Shown: positions 1 through 12,684 of the stretch, in pieces
How the letters are laid out: each line of letters opens with the position of its first letter
Numbering within the stretch: position 1 is the stretch's first letter
Origin: Ceratodon purpureus
Lineage: Eukaryota; Streptophyta; Bryopsida; Pseudoditrichales; Ditrichaceae
NCBI GenBank assembly: GCA_014871385.1
Contig: CM026423.1
Coordinates: 6,610,967-6,674,966 of the forward strand
Length of the DNA: 64,000 nucleotides
Direction of reading: 5' to 3'
Made by a program: the position numbers and the translations under genes
Notes under the pieces: generated by a model
Seen by the model: only the letters and a program-made list of their open reading frames with translations
Told to the model about the DNA's origin: nothing
Database searches by the model: none

Positions 1-1585
1 TCAAAATTTTGTGGGTTTTGTGATAAAAAAATCCAAAGACTTGCAAAGTCAGAAAGACATAGAAAGAGTGTCACCATATCAATTCGTTGAAGAAATTTAA
101 CATTCCTTTAGACACAACATTGTATGAATTCATATTATTCTACTTTTTCCAACCAAAAGGTGAGATTCCTCTTCATAAATTACATTATTTTCGAAAGATT
201 GAAGGTTTTAGTGTACAATTTGTTGTACATTTACACACACAATAGGAGACTTTCATGCTTACAATAGTGAAAAGAAGCATAGGGAGCGTTTGACAATTCT
301 GGGGCTTTCTAACCATTCATAGTGATTTTGATCGATCTTCTAAAATTTCAAATGCCTTACAAAATGATTAGTTTGTTTAAGTGTTTCGTTGGAAATATTG
401 CCGGCACAAACTACAGCCATTTATTTCTTCAGTATTTCTGAGGACATCATCAACCTCATGATCAAGATCTTCAGCATTCGCCTGCGATGCCAATTGCTCA
501 TCAGTAGTTGGAGGCAGTGGTCGTTCGTTTTTCGCATATGTCTCCAAGTTGTCTCGACAAGTAATCCATTCTTCAAACAACTCGATTGATTTTCGTACGC
601 GCTCTAACATTGCCAAAATAATTATTTTTGTGCGCTGTGCTGTGGAGAGTTGAATAGCTCCATTCGATAAACTCACGAATGGATTGAATTGGTTACAATT
701 ACATACATCATCCTCATCCTCATCTTTAACATCATCCTCATCATTATTTTCATTTCCATTTTCATCCGCATATTCATCCGCATCTTCATCCGTATCTTCA
801 TGTACATCTTAATATAGAACTTTTATCATCGATGGTGTAACAAACAAAAATTGTTCTAGATTTGTTGAGTTTTGAAGTGTTGAGGATACTGACTATGTGA
901 GTTAACTATTCACTTTAATATGAACTTATCTTATATAGTGATTGTGATCTACATTGTAGGTATTGTTATTGTTCATAAATCCACTCAAAATTTCGTGGAT
1001 GCTTTAGAGTATTCTTGTCATTCTGGAAGAGCTTCTTTGCATGTTACAAACCCGTCCACATTGTTGTACTTGCGTTTTGTTTTGTGTAAGGGAATATGAT
1101 ATGCCACAAAACTACGTTTCCTTTTTAATTATACATTATCATGATTATTATTTTTATTAATATTTATTGTTGTTTCTAGATATTAATAGAAGCAAAAATA
1201 GAGATGTCTTAGAAAGAAAGGATGACACAAGCTCAGAGACCGAAGACGTCAAAATTCTATGGGCTTTGTGATAAAAAAATCTTAGGTCTTACAGAGTCAG
1301 AAAGAGATAGAAAGAGTGCCCACCATATCAACATGTTGAAGAAATTTAATATCCTTTGAAAACAGAATTGTATGAATTCATATTATTCTATTTTTTCAAA
1401 CCAATAAGTAAGATTCATCTTCATGAATTATACCATTTTTTGAAAGATCCAAGGTTTTGATGTACAATTTGTTGTAGACCTACACATACAATAAGAGACT
1501 TTCGTGCCTACAATAGTGAAAAAAGCATAGGGAGCGTTTGACAATTTTGGAGTTTTTACCATTCACAATGATTTTGATCATTCTG
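1..1585. repeat. Pair of diverged direct repeats flanking an acidic ORF
   Basis: Positions about 1-340 and 1249-1585 are direct repeats of the same sequence, diverged by many substitutions and small indels. Both begin with a short stretch that translates to a Cys-x2-Cys, Lys/Arg-rich peptide (FCGFCDKK in copy 1), which recalls a zinc-finger start of a transposon protein, but both are broken by stops. Between them lies the acidic ORF listed separately. This looks like a decayed mobile element or a local duplication; I cannot assign a family. Confidence 0.55.
377..814 (-). pseudogene. Acidic ORF fragment, unknown
   Basis: The minus strand is open from about 814 to a stop at 377. The N-terminal part is a run of Asp/Glu with Asn (from the GAT/GAA-rich repeat at about 710-810), followed by a helical stretch of about 95 residues (LERVRKSIELFEEWITCRD and onward). 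There is no clear ATG; a stop codon directly precedes the acidic run, so if real it is an internal exon or a remnant. It lies between two diverged direct repeats, which suggests it belongs to a decayed mobile element. No family was recognised. Confidence 0.25.
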
Positions 1586-4500
1586 AAGAATATATCAGGA
1601 TTTCTTTATTTTCTTCTGAGTTTTGGGGTAATTCATATCCTTTGAAGTATGAAGATCCTCTTGTGGATTTTTTCACAATTGCATGTTTTAGGGCCCAGGG
1701 AATTTCACTTCTTCTTTGTATTTGGAGAATCCTCAGAGTTAAGTTACAATGAAAATTGAATGAAGAAGAAAAAATTTAACTATGATGTAGATGTTGCTGT
1801 GAAATGCCTAAGCCGAATCTATTATTCTACACTTTTAATTAAAGATGTTGCTATCATAGGCATCATTGCTTTCTATGATATTTCACCACAAAAATGCACC
1901 CTTACAAAAGAGATTAGTAAGGTTATTTACTTTTGTGGTGGAAAAGTACAAAGGAAAAAAAAAAAAAAAGGCAGAGTGGACTGATATGTGCGGATGGAGG
2001 AGGGACATAGGAAAGCAGATGTTGATCAGTTTGGAAGATCTTGTCTCCATCACATTATTTTATTTTCATTTTTGTTTTGTATATATATTTCTTAAATTTT
2101 TATCATATTAATTTTATTTTACAAACTTGTACATATGTAGATACTCGCATAGTGTACGAGCAAAATCGCAAAAGAAAAATGTTGGGAGAAAAAAATTGAA
2201 GTATATGTCAGACCTTTAGACATGTGCATTGTTTGCACTAATCATTGACTACCAATTTGGGAGTTATTTGAAGGATTTGAAAAACTTGGTTTTTATAGCA
2301 CTATGTAACGGTACCACATTTGCTTTCTCTATTAGTACAATTGTTCATTGTACAAGGATGGCCTACGGATATGGCATTGTTGGAATGTCATGTTCTGTGA
2401 AGAAAAATGTAGAAAAGAAAGCCCTTATAAGAAGTGAAGAATTTTTTTGGCATTTTAATAAAAGTAAGTGTTCTTAATTTTATTACCTTTGTATTTTTAT
2501 TTGGAATATAAGTTTCATAAGTTTCGTATATTAAATAAAATATTTAAAGAATTATTTGTTATTATTAAATTATTTAATTGTGTTATCATTTATTTTGGTA
2601 CAGTGGAGGAGATGCGGCAATTAAAATTTTAGAATGAGGTTGAAGGAATACCTAAAAAGACTCCTCCTATTTGCAAGGCTGCTGTTCAAAAGTCAGTTGT
2701 TCATAAAGTTGCTATTCATAAGGCTATTGTTCAGAAGGCAGTTACAATAAGGAAAACTCAAGGTTAATGGCCCTTGCTTTGAAGAAGGCACATAAACTCA
2801 CCTAAACCTTCTAGAATATGATACTATGCATTCATCCAAAGGCCTCAATCAGCCAAAATTGATGTTAAGGATTTCCATGTTCTAGGTTTTGATGACATTA
2901 TTCATTCCTATTTTTTACAAAGACAGAACTTTCTTGTATTTGATTCAAACTTGGGTGAAATAAGTATGATTCCCATGATCCAGTTCAGAAAGGAACTTTT
3001 GGCATCTTATGAGTCACACTGTTAATCCATTGCCTTCGTTAATACTAAGACATGACATTTTTGCCTGAGGTCATTTGTTCATAGAAGATTAACTTTTTTG
3101 AAATTATGTTGGTCTAGCAAAAGTTTATAAATCAAATAATCTTTCATCTCCAACAAATTTTATGTCATTTGAAGACTATATGCAAAAATTATGCGTGTTA
3201 TAAAAAAGAAGACTAACTAGGTGCTTCACCTCAAAGTTCACATTTCCCATATACATTGTTGAACACAACTCGACTCTATTTGCATAAAGCATAGAGCATT
3301 CTCACCTCTTACTCACATCTACCTTGTGATCCAATGCAAAAGAGATGTAGAGGATTAACCCCTAAAGCATCAACTCAACAGTTTTGGTATGATTTAGGGT
3401 CTGATCAGGCTCCTTATGAGTCAAATTTTATCGGATGTGGCTGTAACTTTAGCACAACATGGAAAATTGTCATATCTTTCTAACAAGACCAAATTTTACT
3501 TCAAGTAGTCAAGAAATAATTCGTGTTTAAAGATCAAAATTCAATTCAGGGCACTTGGTGCAGGTTTGTGGCTGATAGTAGTGGTGTATCAAATCTATGA
3601 CAGTCTAAAGTGACTTCCAAATGATCTAATTTTTTTTTTGTAAAAGTCGATTTTGAATAATTCAACCATAGAATCTTGTTCAGAGCCATCCAATTAGTCT
3701 ACGTTCCAAGTTTTGTAAATTTTGACCGTACGGATCTTGAGATATATTCAGTCAAAGTTCCAAGTTTTATAAAAAAATTCAAACAGATCAACAATGATTG
3801 GGTCACCTTCGCCACCCATTTTTCCTTCACCATTTTCTCCTCCTAAACCACAGTATATGCTGTAAAATTCATATCTATTTTGGATTTATTTATTTTTCGG
3901 ATTTTTTTCCTCTACAATTTCTTTTCCATACAAATGCATTTATACATCGTTTGGATTTCAAAAAATAGATGATCTTCTAAGCCATTTATAGTGTGGAAAA
4001 AGAGTCAGTGTATGTGCATTTCATTTGACTCCCGTCACTGGAAATGTGGTTTTCCAATGCTTTTGTGTGTTGTATTGTCTTTAAATTTTTTGAGCATACT
4101 CCCAACTCACATTAGAATCTAAAACTGAAGAGCCTCCAACCATACAATCTCAAAAAATTGGCTGTTTCACTCTCCGAAGGGTGGCTGTCCCTGCCGGGCA
4201 ATACCAAAATAAACTTTTCTCTGAAGTTCAAACCTTATGATCTTCCAAACGGCGAGGAGTTACAATCTGAAATTTTGTGTACACATACATGTACAAGTTA
4301 GGTACTAGATCCTACGGTTAGATTCTTTAAAATACGTTCGAATTTGCATAATTCTATCTTGAACTAAAAGAGGGCAGAATTGAGGCAGAATTTGGGATTT
4401 TATGGCCAAAAACTTGAGGGGTTAAAACTTTAGTAAAAAACTTAAAAAAGGCTTTTAGACGAATTTAAAAAAATTAACAAAGAAAGTTGCCTACATTTTG

Positions 4501-4700
4501 AATATACTATTTTAAGGTGCCAAACACTAAAATTTGTAATTAATTAATTATTCAGCAAGAGAGCACCGGAGTTGCCTCTAAGCTATGGTAAAATATTTTA
4601 TAGCAAAGATAAAATCCATAAACCTAAATATAATCCAAAAGCAATGGCATCATTCAAAAAGGTTATCTATGCATTGTTTTAGATGGGAAGTTTGGATGCA
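1586..4700. other. AT-rich intergenic stretch, no gene seen
   Basis: About 3.1 kb of AT-rich sequence. Short ORFs of fewer than 85 codons occur at 1760-2477 but have no recognisable motif, are AT-biased and overlap each other in different frames. No repeat with defined ends was seen. Confidence 0.5.
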
Positions 4701-5659
4701 GACAAGAGTCACTTCAGAATTACTCCATTCATAGGTCAAAGGTAGTTTTACTCGGCATCTGATTGGAAACTCGAGCTCCAAGAGAAGTGAAGAGCAGCCA
4801 CAAAGTTAGGATAACAAATGAGGAGAGGCTATTCCCATTTCACATAGACAGACTCCCAGATCAAGGTACAGGTGGCAAAACTTTGTGCATTAACTACACA
4901 ACAAGACCCCACCACCATGTGGAGTACACATGTAACTTGTCAAGAATAACGAAATTCCAGTCCCCTCTTTTGAAACTGTGGCCACCAGGTGGTGTGCTAA
5001 CCAGGGGCATTTTCACATTCGAAGAATCCAATATTTCATTTCTACCTCCACAAACACAATTCCCCTCCCCAAAAGTCAGCCTTTGGAAAGAAAAAACTAT
5101 GCAAAGGGGCCGAAACTGCTGCCAAGGAGGTGAACCTCCAGGGTCACCTTCCACTACTTCCCGACACCATTCCGACTTGCCGACTTCCGGCTCCTCCGAC
5201 TTCCTTGGGACATCGATCGTGGCAGAGCAGTGAGCTGCGATGTCCTCGACTCCGCATGGCCGGCTCACTCAATAAGCACATGTCCATATTGCGATCTGCG
5301 GATGGGGCCCATGAATAGTGCCGCTCAAGGCAATGAAAGTCATGGAACTCTTCATGCAGCTCAACGTAACAGTGTCCTGGATTCATTCATATGTATACTG
5401 ACACGTCCAGTGACCAGTGAACTTGTTCCAGTGACCAGTGGTGTCCAGAACTCGACACACTCCCGGCGCTCATGATGAGGCTGTTATAATGAAGGGAGTG
5501 ATACCAGTTCCAGTTGTGAGGCTGCAGTGCAGCTGGAGTTTCAGCTTCAGCAGTCGCCTGTGAGGCTGCTGTGCAGCTCGGTTTGAAGGTTTAGATTCCG
5601 CCGGTGTTGTAGATTCGAAGCTTCAGGATCTAGTACTCGCATCAGCTCCGGACAGGTGG
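4701..5659. other. Upstream region of bHLH gene 1, no convincing gene
   Basis: This stretch is richer in GC than the preceding 3 kb. Overlapping ORFs exist on both strands (longest 4763-5233, +, 156 codons from a non-ATG codon), but none shows a domain or a credible start. It may contain promoter or 5' leader sequence for the bHLH gene that starts at 6885. Confidence 0.35.
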
Positions 5660-6381
5660 TTGTGACTTGAGACAGGTAATTCATAGCGCATTGGGCTCAT
5701 CATCACGAGTTCATCTCCCGCGTGCTAACTGATATTGCAGTTCGATTAATATTTCAGCTTTGAGAAAGCAACTGTGTGGGGTAGAGCTGGGCCCTGTTTT
5801 GGTTTCAGCTCCAGCGCGACGGCATGATGATTTCCATTAGTGCAGAAAAGAAGAGGAAATAGTGCGGGTGGAGGTATCTGGTGCAAGTTGTATTGGTGTA
5901 GTACGAGGAGTAGCTTCCTTGCTGCGACGTGAGGCTTTTGAATCTGGAGGTATCTGAGTGGGGATCACGAGCTCTGTAGTGCCGGAGACGTCACAGCTTG
6001 GACGTCTAGTAGTGACTCTCAACAAGGTCATTGTGCATTGGGCTCATTACTTCACTCATCTCCCTCGTGCTAGCTAGCTAGTCATTGCAGTTCGATTGAT
6101 ATTCCAGTTCTTAGGAATTAACTGTGTGGGGTAGAGGGCCCTGTCTTGGTTTCTAGCTCCAGCGCGATGAAATCCGAGCAAAATTGATTAAAGGAAATAG
6201 TGCGGGTGGAGGTAATCTTGTAGACTTGGGCACAAGTCGTACTCGTAGACGTAAACGAGGCGTAGTTTCCTTGCTGTGTAAGGCTCCTGAATATTCTAGA
6301 GGCATCCGAGTGGGGATCTTGCTATAAGGTTTTGACTCCTTCACAGAAGCTCTCAAGTGGAGACCTCACAGCTTGGACGTC
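5660..6381. repeat. Tandem duplication of about 350 bp upstream of bHLH gene 1
   Basis: Two head-to-tail copies, about 5660-6006 and 6007-6381. Shared blocks, in order, include GCATTGGGCTCAT, ATTGCAGTTCGATT, AACTGTGTGGGGTAGAG, CTCCAGCGCGA, GGAAATAGTGCGGGTGGAGG, ATCCGAGTGGGGATC (TCTGAGTGGGGATC in copy 1) and CACAGCTTGGACGTC. The copies differ by substitutions and indels, so the duplication is not recent. It ends about 500 bp before the first coding exon of bHLH gene 1 and could be promoter or 5'UTR sequence. Confidence 0.8.
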
Positions 6382-6884
6382 AAGTCTGGTTTTTCGGTTT
6401 GGTGTTGTTTTCAATGGAGTCTGAGGCGCACGTACTCACTGACTATTGAGAGGACCATCAGTGCTGTGGCGATTGACCGTTTTTAGAATCATGGAGTAGA
6501 TTCTAGGACTGGCCATGGGCGGTGCTCAAGCATAGCTAGATGAAAGCGATTTTTCTAGATTCTGGGTTCATTCGAATGAAATGAAACCAACAGTGCTTTG
6601 GACATTTCATTTGACCCAACTCCAACTTCCAACTTCCAAGTTTCACTTCTAGAAAATTTAGGTTTTTGACGGGTTTAGTAGTACAAGACCGATAGAAGTG
6701 AAAACTGCAAGTGAAGAGTGGAGCTGCTTTACATAAGATAAAAATGGAGCGAGTACTTGGTGCTGAATAAATCTGGCATTTGTAGAGGTTCAAGGTTCAT
6801 ATTGATTACAGATCTTAGCAATAACTATTAGGTACGCTTGTGTAAATTAATTACCTTCCGGATTACGCCCTGCAGCTGGCGGAA

Positions 6885-9800
6885 ATGGAGAACTTGGTGC
6901 AGGAGCTGAAGAAATTAGTGAGCTTATGCGGGTGGACTTATGCTGTTGTCTGGAAGATAGGACCTGATCACAGGTGCGTTAGTCCTCAAATTTATTGGAC
7001 ACTTTGTCAATGTGATTAGTTTCTTCGCTGGGAAGAGTGAGATAGATCAAGGTTTCAATCCTGTTTACAAAATTGGCCCTGTCTGGCATTAATAAGTTGG
7101 CTGAGGACTTCGTATTAGAGAATTCAATGTAACTAGCTGCACTTCTGTAATCAATCCTTGAGAGAATCAGTTCTGTGTTTGTAGGACTCCTATTTGGCAC
7201 CAGAGTTACTTCAATGAATTTGAAGAGAGAGAAATTGGACAAGCGCAGCGTTTTGAAAACATTTTCAAAAGTTGCCAGTTTACGGCCGACAGGCCAGGGT
7301 AGGTCTCTCCGAATGGTTTAAACTTTACACCCAGGTTTCCTGCATGATGAATTCATAGTGGTAATATAAAGCCATGCGTGTCAGAAAAATTTAAAACTTG
7401 ATCTAATCCAGGGTTTTTCCAGTGGGTGAGTGGTTTCTATTCAAAAAAATTGAATTTGAATCTGATCTAGCGAAGTAATGAATCCCTAACCCTAGAACTT
7501 GTGGTTTGCAGGTATGCTTATTTGGCTTGGCTTCGTCAATCTCCCTACTGGTGGTCAAGGCAGCTCATGGTCCCAGTTCCCACTGACGAAAACAAAGAGT
7601 TATTCTTAACGGTATGACTTCACCGCATTATATGGATTCAATTTTTTCTTTGGGACGCACTGAATGGATTTTTCAAGCTCCAACGGCGAAGTTAAACCTG
7701 TTTTTCGCAGTAACTGTCCATTCAAGTCTAGATTTGTCTACTTTCCAGACGGATAGCTTTTTTAGGCCATGGTCTCACTTTGTTTACTAATTTTTTGTGT
7801 GTGTTAAACACGGCTTTTGTCATTCAGGAAGCTAAAATCCAGGTACTGTGTCACTGAGCAGGCTTATTCACTTTTCATTGTGCTATGGCTTTAAGATGTA
7901 AAGATTGTCGTGGTGTTGCACTCATTTTAAAATCTAGCCGCAGCTGGGTGTGATCACGATGGCCTCCACCATGAACAACCTGCTGATGTAACATCTAAAG
8001 TTCCTTTTTTTTGGTGTCCAAGCAGACATTAGTATGCTTTCCAGGCCGATTACCCGCTGATGGCAGTGGATACTGCGTCGAAGTCGCTTCCACCTCCCCG
8101 GTACTCATCTATTGCTCATATTCCCATAACCTTTCTTCCGTCTCTTTCAGACCCTTTCCATGAGTAAAATGTATGCCTTATCTTTTTCCTGTAGCCAACT
8201 TGTATGCTCCACCGTGAGCCTCCACAATTGGGGAACAATAAGCATTGATTGCTGGAATCTTTCGTAAAAAATATGAGATTGCAAATCGAGGCTTCTGAAC
8301 TCTTCTCGTGAGCGTGTAATAATGTAAACATTAGGAAGCGCTTACAGGAACGCCTCTTTGAGATGAGATTGAACTAGAGTGGAAGAGCTGACCTAGCGAA
8401 AGGACCATCCAGCAGTTTCGGATGACACTTCTATGACACAACTTCTTGTTTTGTTCGTAAATTTTTCGTTTTTAATTCCCTTCTCGCACATGTAGGGTAG
8501 GTAGGGAGATGCCCTATTCGAAACTCCTAGTTCTGTCTGTTTATTATATCTTTTTAAATAGGCAGAACTTGGTCTTTGTCCATTCCTTTTACACATTGTT
8601 TCAAGATAGGATCCCAGAAGTTTGTCATGAGTTAAGTTAGAGTGTGTTCCTATCATCCCATGCGACCACTCAATCCGACCTGACTTTTGAACACGTATGT
8701 TTTCAGGTGATTTTAATTTTGAACTCTTTTCCATTTAATTTAGTGTTATATTCTTCTCTTTGTAATGCGGGGTTGGGTGGTCACATGGAAACTCACATAC
8801 TCTTACCCTCCATTCACAATCCTTAAGTAGTAAACATTTACTAATAATCAGACTCATTCACATGGCTATTGGCATCTTACTACCTATATCACCACATGGA
8901 TGAAACCATGGTTACATCATAGTATTATTAATTTCAATACCGTCCTATGCCTACCTCCAAATTCTGTCGGTATTGCTTATTCTAATGATACTCTTTAGTT
9001 GCTAAAGAATTGCGAGACTTGGTGTTAGTCTGCTGATGAAGTCAAGGGCGGTTACCGGGGGCGGAGTGAAGGAATGGGTTCCCTTTCTGTCTGGATAAAG
9101 TTCTAGCAGGAAATGACCGAGCATTGCAACAGAGCAGTTCGAGCCCGGAGCTCTCCCAGATCTTCCTGCTGCTCTTGTCAAGTGCTCCTCTTGGTCTTCA
9201 CACTTCAATTGGATTCATCGTGAGAAACGGAGTTGACGAGGAGTTGACTGAGGATCCTGTTGCCATAATTTCATATCCATCGCTACATGTTTGGAGTGCA
9301 TGACACGGTAGTCCGGACTTTTGCGTACAAAGTTCCGACTTCACGCTTTGTTGGTTTCTCTTTGAAGATCATTAGTTTTAGTCCAGGCTACAGTTTGAGG
9401 GACGCTCCGAATTTAGAATTGTAACCATGCCTGACGTTTGCACACCCTTACCTTATGCTAGAGTTTCCCCGCGCAATTGCAGTTATGAAGCGCCGCTGTG
9501 ACAAAAGGACTTATGGCAGGGTCTTCTTAGACAATAGTTTGGTGTTTCCCCTTTGTTTTGAGGACTCTGTTTCCCCAATTCGCAGTGTTGACCCATTCTT
9601 AGGGATCTGTCTAACCTGTATTACACGCAGGAAGGGCATTTACCCATACCCTTGCAACGAGAGTAGTGGCATGGTTCACCCAGTGAAGTTGGTTGAAGAA
9701 TTCAGTGCCTTAGAGAGTTAATTGTCAAAAACTCTTTTACGAGATTTGAGTGAGATTTCTCGACAATCAGAAAGCAGCGACCTTGAGATGTTGAGAGGAT

Positions 9801-12684
9801 TTTAGAGGCGTTATTGACAAGAATCAAGTGAAGCATCACTTCGCTCTAGAATTTATAAAACAGCGACCTGTGAGACGTGACGGGATTCCATCGAACTTGC
9901 GCAATAGAGGAGTAACAATAAACCTAGAGGTCATCAAGCAAGACTTCAGATCACTTGGCTTGCTTTCCAGACGGATAGTTTTCAAGGCCAAAATCTCCTC
10001 TCTCTCATCTACTTCGTGAATTAGGGCCAACTCTTTGTCACCCTGGTCGTGGCCAGATTTCAATTTTCTACTGATATGGATCTAGCTAATGAAACTGTTG
10101 GTGGTTTTGGATTTGTTTACCAGGTTTCTGAAAACGAGGCCTTTAAGGCCTCCATTCGAGATTTCATCTCAACATCCATAGCCCCGCACATCTCTTCAAC
10201 CTCATCCTACCCATTGCTGCAGGAAATGTCAAATCTGGAGGCCATAACCTCCTCGACCTCCATGTCAGTACTAGAAGCAGCCCAAGCTGGTATAGCCGCC
10301 GCAGTAGCACAACAGCAAGACTCTGCCATCTTGACAGACATAACCAGTCAAGCCGCCATTCATGGAGAGGACGATGCAATTGTAGGCTTCGGCAACATAG
10401 TGAGATCGGATGAGCCTTACTACCCCTGGACTCAGTCAACCTCGCACTATGTCAGTGCAGGTTTGTCCAATTACCCATTAGCAAACTTCGGCGATTATAA
10501 TTACCCAAACTTTGACATTGGTACTTTCAGTTATGGTGGCTCTTCTCCAGTTCTTGACCCGTTTCAGGCTGTAGAACCTAGTCCCGAGTGGGCACCAGCT
10601 GCATCTGGTACTGCCACTACTACTGCTCATGGCTCTAGTAAAGGTAAAGAAATTCTAGTTGAACCTGAGCCTGAACTAGGTAGCTCAACCCATCGTAAGC
10701 AGTCCCAGACCATACCACCCACTTCGCCAAATTTAAGTTCGTTGCAGCAGGAATTTTTAGACAAATTGAGGAAACCCCCTTCTCTGCAACAGCAGACATC
10801 CGGCTTAGGACCATCTGCGGAGGATAGTTCTCAAATGGTTCTAGTTCATTCTGGAGTTACAAGCTCCGGATTCCAAATCTCATCTTCTGCTTCCTCTGCC
10901 GGGGTGAGACCAATTTCGGGCCAAGTTCCACCCGGGCATAGTCCAACGTCGAAGTTTCAACCCCGCAGATACCCCCAATTCCCTGTATTTGGAGCCAGCT
11001 CTAAGAGACCGTCTTTGATTCATAAGTGGGCGACGTCTTTAGCACCTCAAATTGTGAGGATGAGAAGGGGCATGCAAGGGCCGGGTAGTGGTGGTGCAGA
11101 AAGACCAGGTAGTTTTGAAAGTCCAGGGGGCCTTAATTTTGATCCCAGGAGTCCGAACAGTAGAATGCTTGATTATCAAGCAGCTGAGATTCATAAGCTC
11201 AAAGAGCGGAAGCGGAGGTCTAAGATGAACAATAAGTTGCGCACTTTGATCTCCATCGTCCCTATCATCGACAAGGTATGAATTTTAACCAGAACTAGTA
11301 CGTTTGGATTATTTTAATTTTTTTTCATTGTTTAAAAAAACTGTCCTTCAGGTGTTGAAGAAAACAGAATGTCCTTTAGGATAATAACTGTCAACTCCCA
11401 TGTATGTACATGAGTTTTTTTTTCGTACTTTTCTTTCCTGAAATAGCTTTTCAAGTATCGAGGGGTTGTTAGCAGTACTTGGAGTTGTTCAGGAGTGGTT
11501 CAGGACTTGTTATGGTTCAGTGATGCAGATAGAATTCGGTTTTGAACTCATAGTCTCATTAGTGGTATCGTGCTTTGAAGAGCTGCAAAAGTATGTTATT
11601 GTTAGGAAGCAGAGCAATACCTCGTAAGTAGCCGCGAGTAATTCTAGGAACTGTCATGAAAAAATACAGGTTTGTCGCCTTTAAAATTCATCCAAGAGTG
11701 CCATGAGTTGAGTAGATTGTTTCATTTCCTGTGTTTCATTCTTTGAAGTGTCGGAATTAGATATTTTTGTTATGACTAGTAGTACCCTTACTCTCCTCAA
11801 AATGCTCGAATAGTGGGGCTGTTGAAAAAGTTATTTTACGACCAATATATTGAGAATTTGAACTTGTTATTATCCAAGTTTCTCAATATTTTGAAAAGTT
11901 GACGGTGTTGTAAAAATACTCAATTCTTGCATGCACATAGCCTACCCAAATTGAAGGCTTTTCTAATTCCCTGTATCAATATTTTCGCAGAAGGACAAGG
12001 TTTCAGTACTCACCAGCACCATCGAGTACATCCGACAACTGACCTCACGAATCTCAAACCTTGATAATAGGGAGGAAACAGCAGCTGCACCGGCAACGAC
12101 GTCTAGAATGGAGGAAGAGGCATCGATGAGTATGGACAGAGAAGAGGAACTGCAACTGCTTAGTAACGTCGACACAGGTGGAGCTGGCCCTTCCTCTTCT
12201 TTTGGAGGTCCTGTTGCAGTGGAGATAGAGGACTCCCCAGATGGCGAAACATGGCTGATCAAAGTGCAGGCAAATAATCACACGCGGTCGTTGATTCAGT
12301 TATTAAACGTGTTCCAAGAGCTTGGCCTTGAGATTATCACTGTGGATTATGGTGCCACGAATGGGCGGTTCCGTGCTAACTTATGCATCAAGGTATGGTT
12401 TATTCTGTTCTTGCCATTGAATTGAACCAAGTGCAAAAATTGGATATTATCTTCAGTGTTTCTTCTCATGGATCGTTTGTAAGTTATGATGAATTTGCAG
12501 CCCTCCTTTTTCTCTATTTTTTTCTGTGTATTTTATTTTATTTCATTCTAACTAGCATGTTCTTGTGAATTTGTTGGTTTGATTTCAGGATTCAAGGAAT
12601 TCAAGTACAAGTAGCAGTGTGCTGAAGGAGACACTACGCAGAGTACTTGAGACAGGTGACAGCTCGCTCACTGGGTCCGAATAG
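6885..12684 (+). CDS. bHLH-MYC_N transcription factor, gene 1 (7 exons, 642 aa)
   Basis: Predicted nuclear DNA-binding regulator of plant bHLH group III. Exons: 6885-6973, 7512-7611, 7828-7842, 8026-8100, 10124-11275, 11991-12392, 12589-12684, all with GT-AG introns and an open frame. The ATG at 6885 opens a MYC_N-type start (residues 1-29, with WTYAVVWKIG). The 15-nt third exon encodes EAKIQ; exon 4 gives the MYC_N strand TLVCFPG...CVEVAST. Exon 5 is a long Ser/Pro-rich linker ending in the basic region HKLKERKRR (about residues 450-458), which keeps the H-E-R E-box contacts. The intron at 11276 splits the loop after PIIDK; helix 2 follows in exon 6. Residues about 553-611 resemble the ACT-like domain of this class. 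The MYC_N domain is shorter than in gene 2. Exon 1-4 assignments rest on homology with gene 2 and splice sites; exons 5-7 are the firmest. Target pathway unknown. Confidence 0.82.
8101..10123 (+). other. Large intron 4 of bHLH gene 1
   Basis: A 2.0-kb intron between exons 4 and 5. Donor is CCG|GTACTC at 8101 and acceptor TTTACCAG at 10116-10123. It contains an 88-codon + ORF at 9455-9721 and several shadows, none with a recognised domain. The open frame in front of exon 5 continues back through the acceptor to an in-frame ATG at 10076, so an alternative shorter transcript starting there is possible. Confidence 0.55.

Noticed and set aside
4763..5233. 156-codon + ORF upstream of bHLH gene 1
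   Set aside because: No ATG at its start, no motif, and equally open frames on the other strand.
10049..10123. Extension of the long bHLH gene 1 exon back to 10049 or 10076 as the protein start
   Set aside because: A good acceptor (TTTACCAG) at 10116-10123 is in phase, and the sequence after it matches the VGEN exon start of gene 2, so the upstream part is more likely intron.
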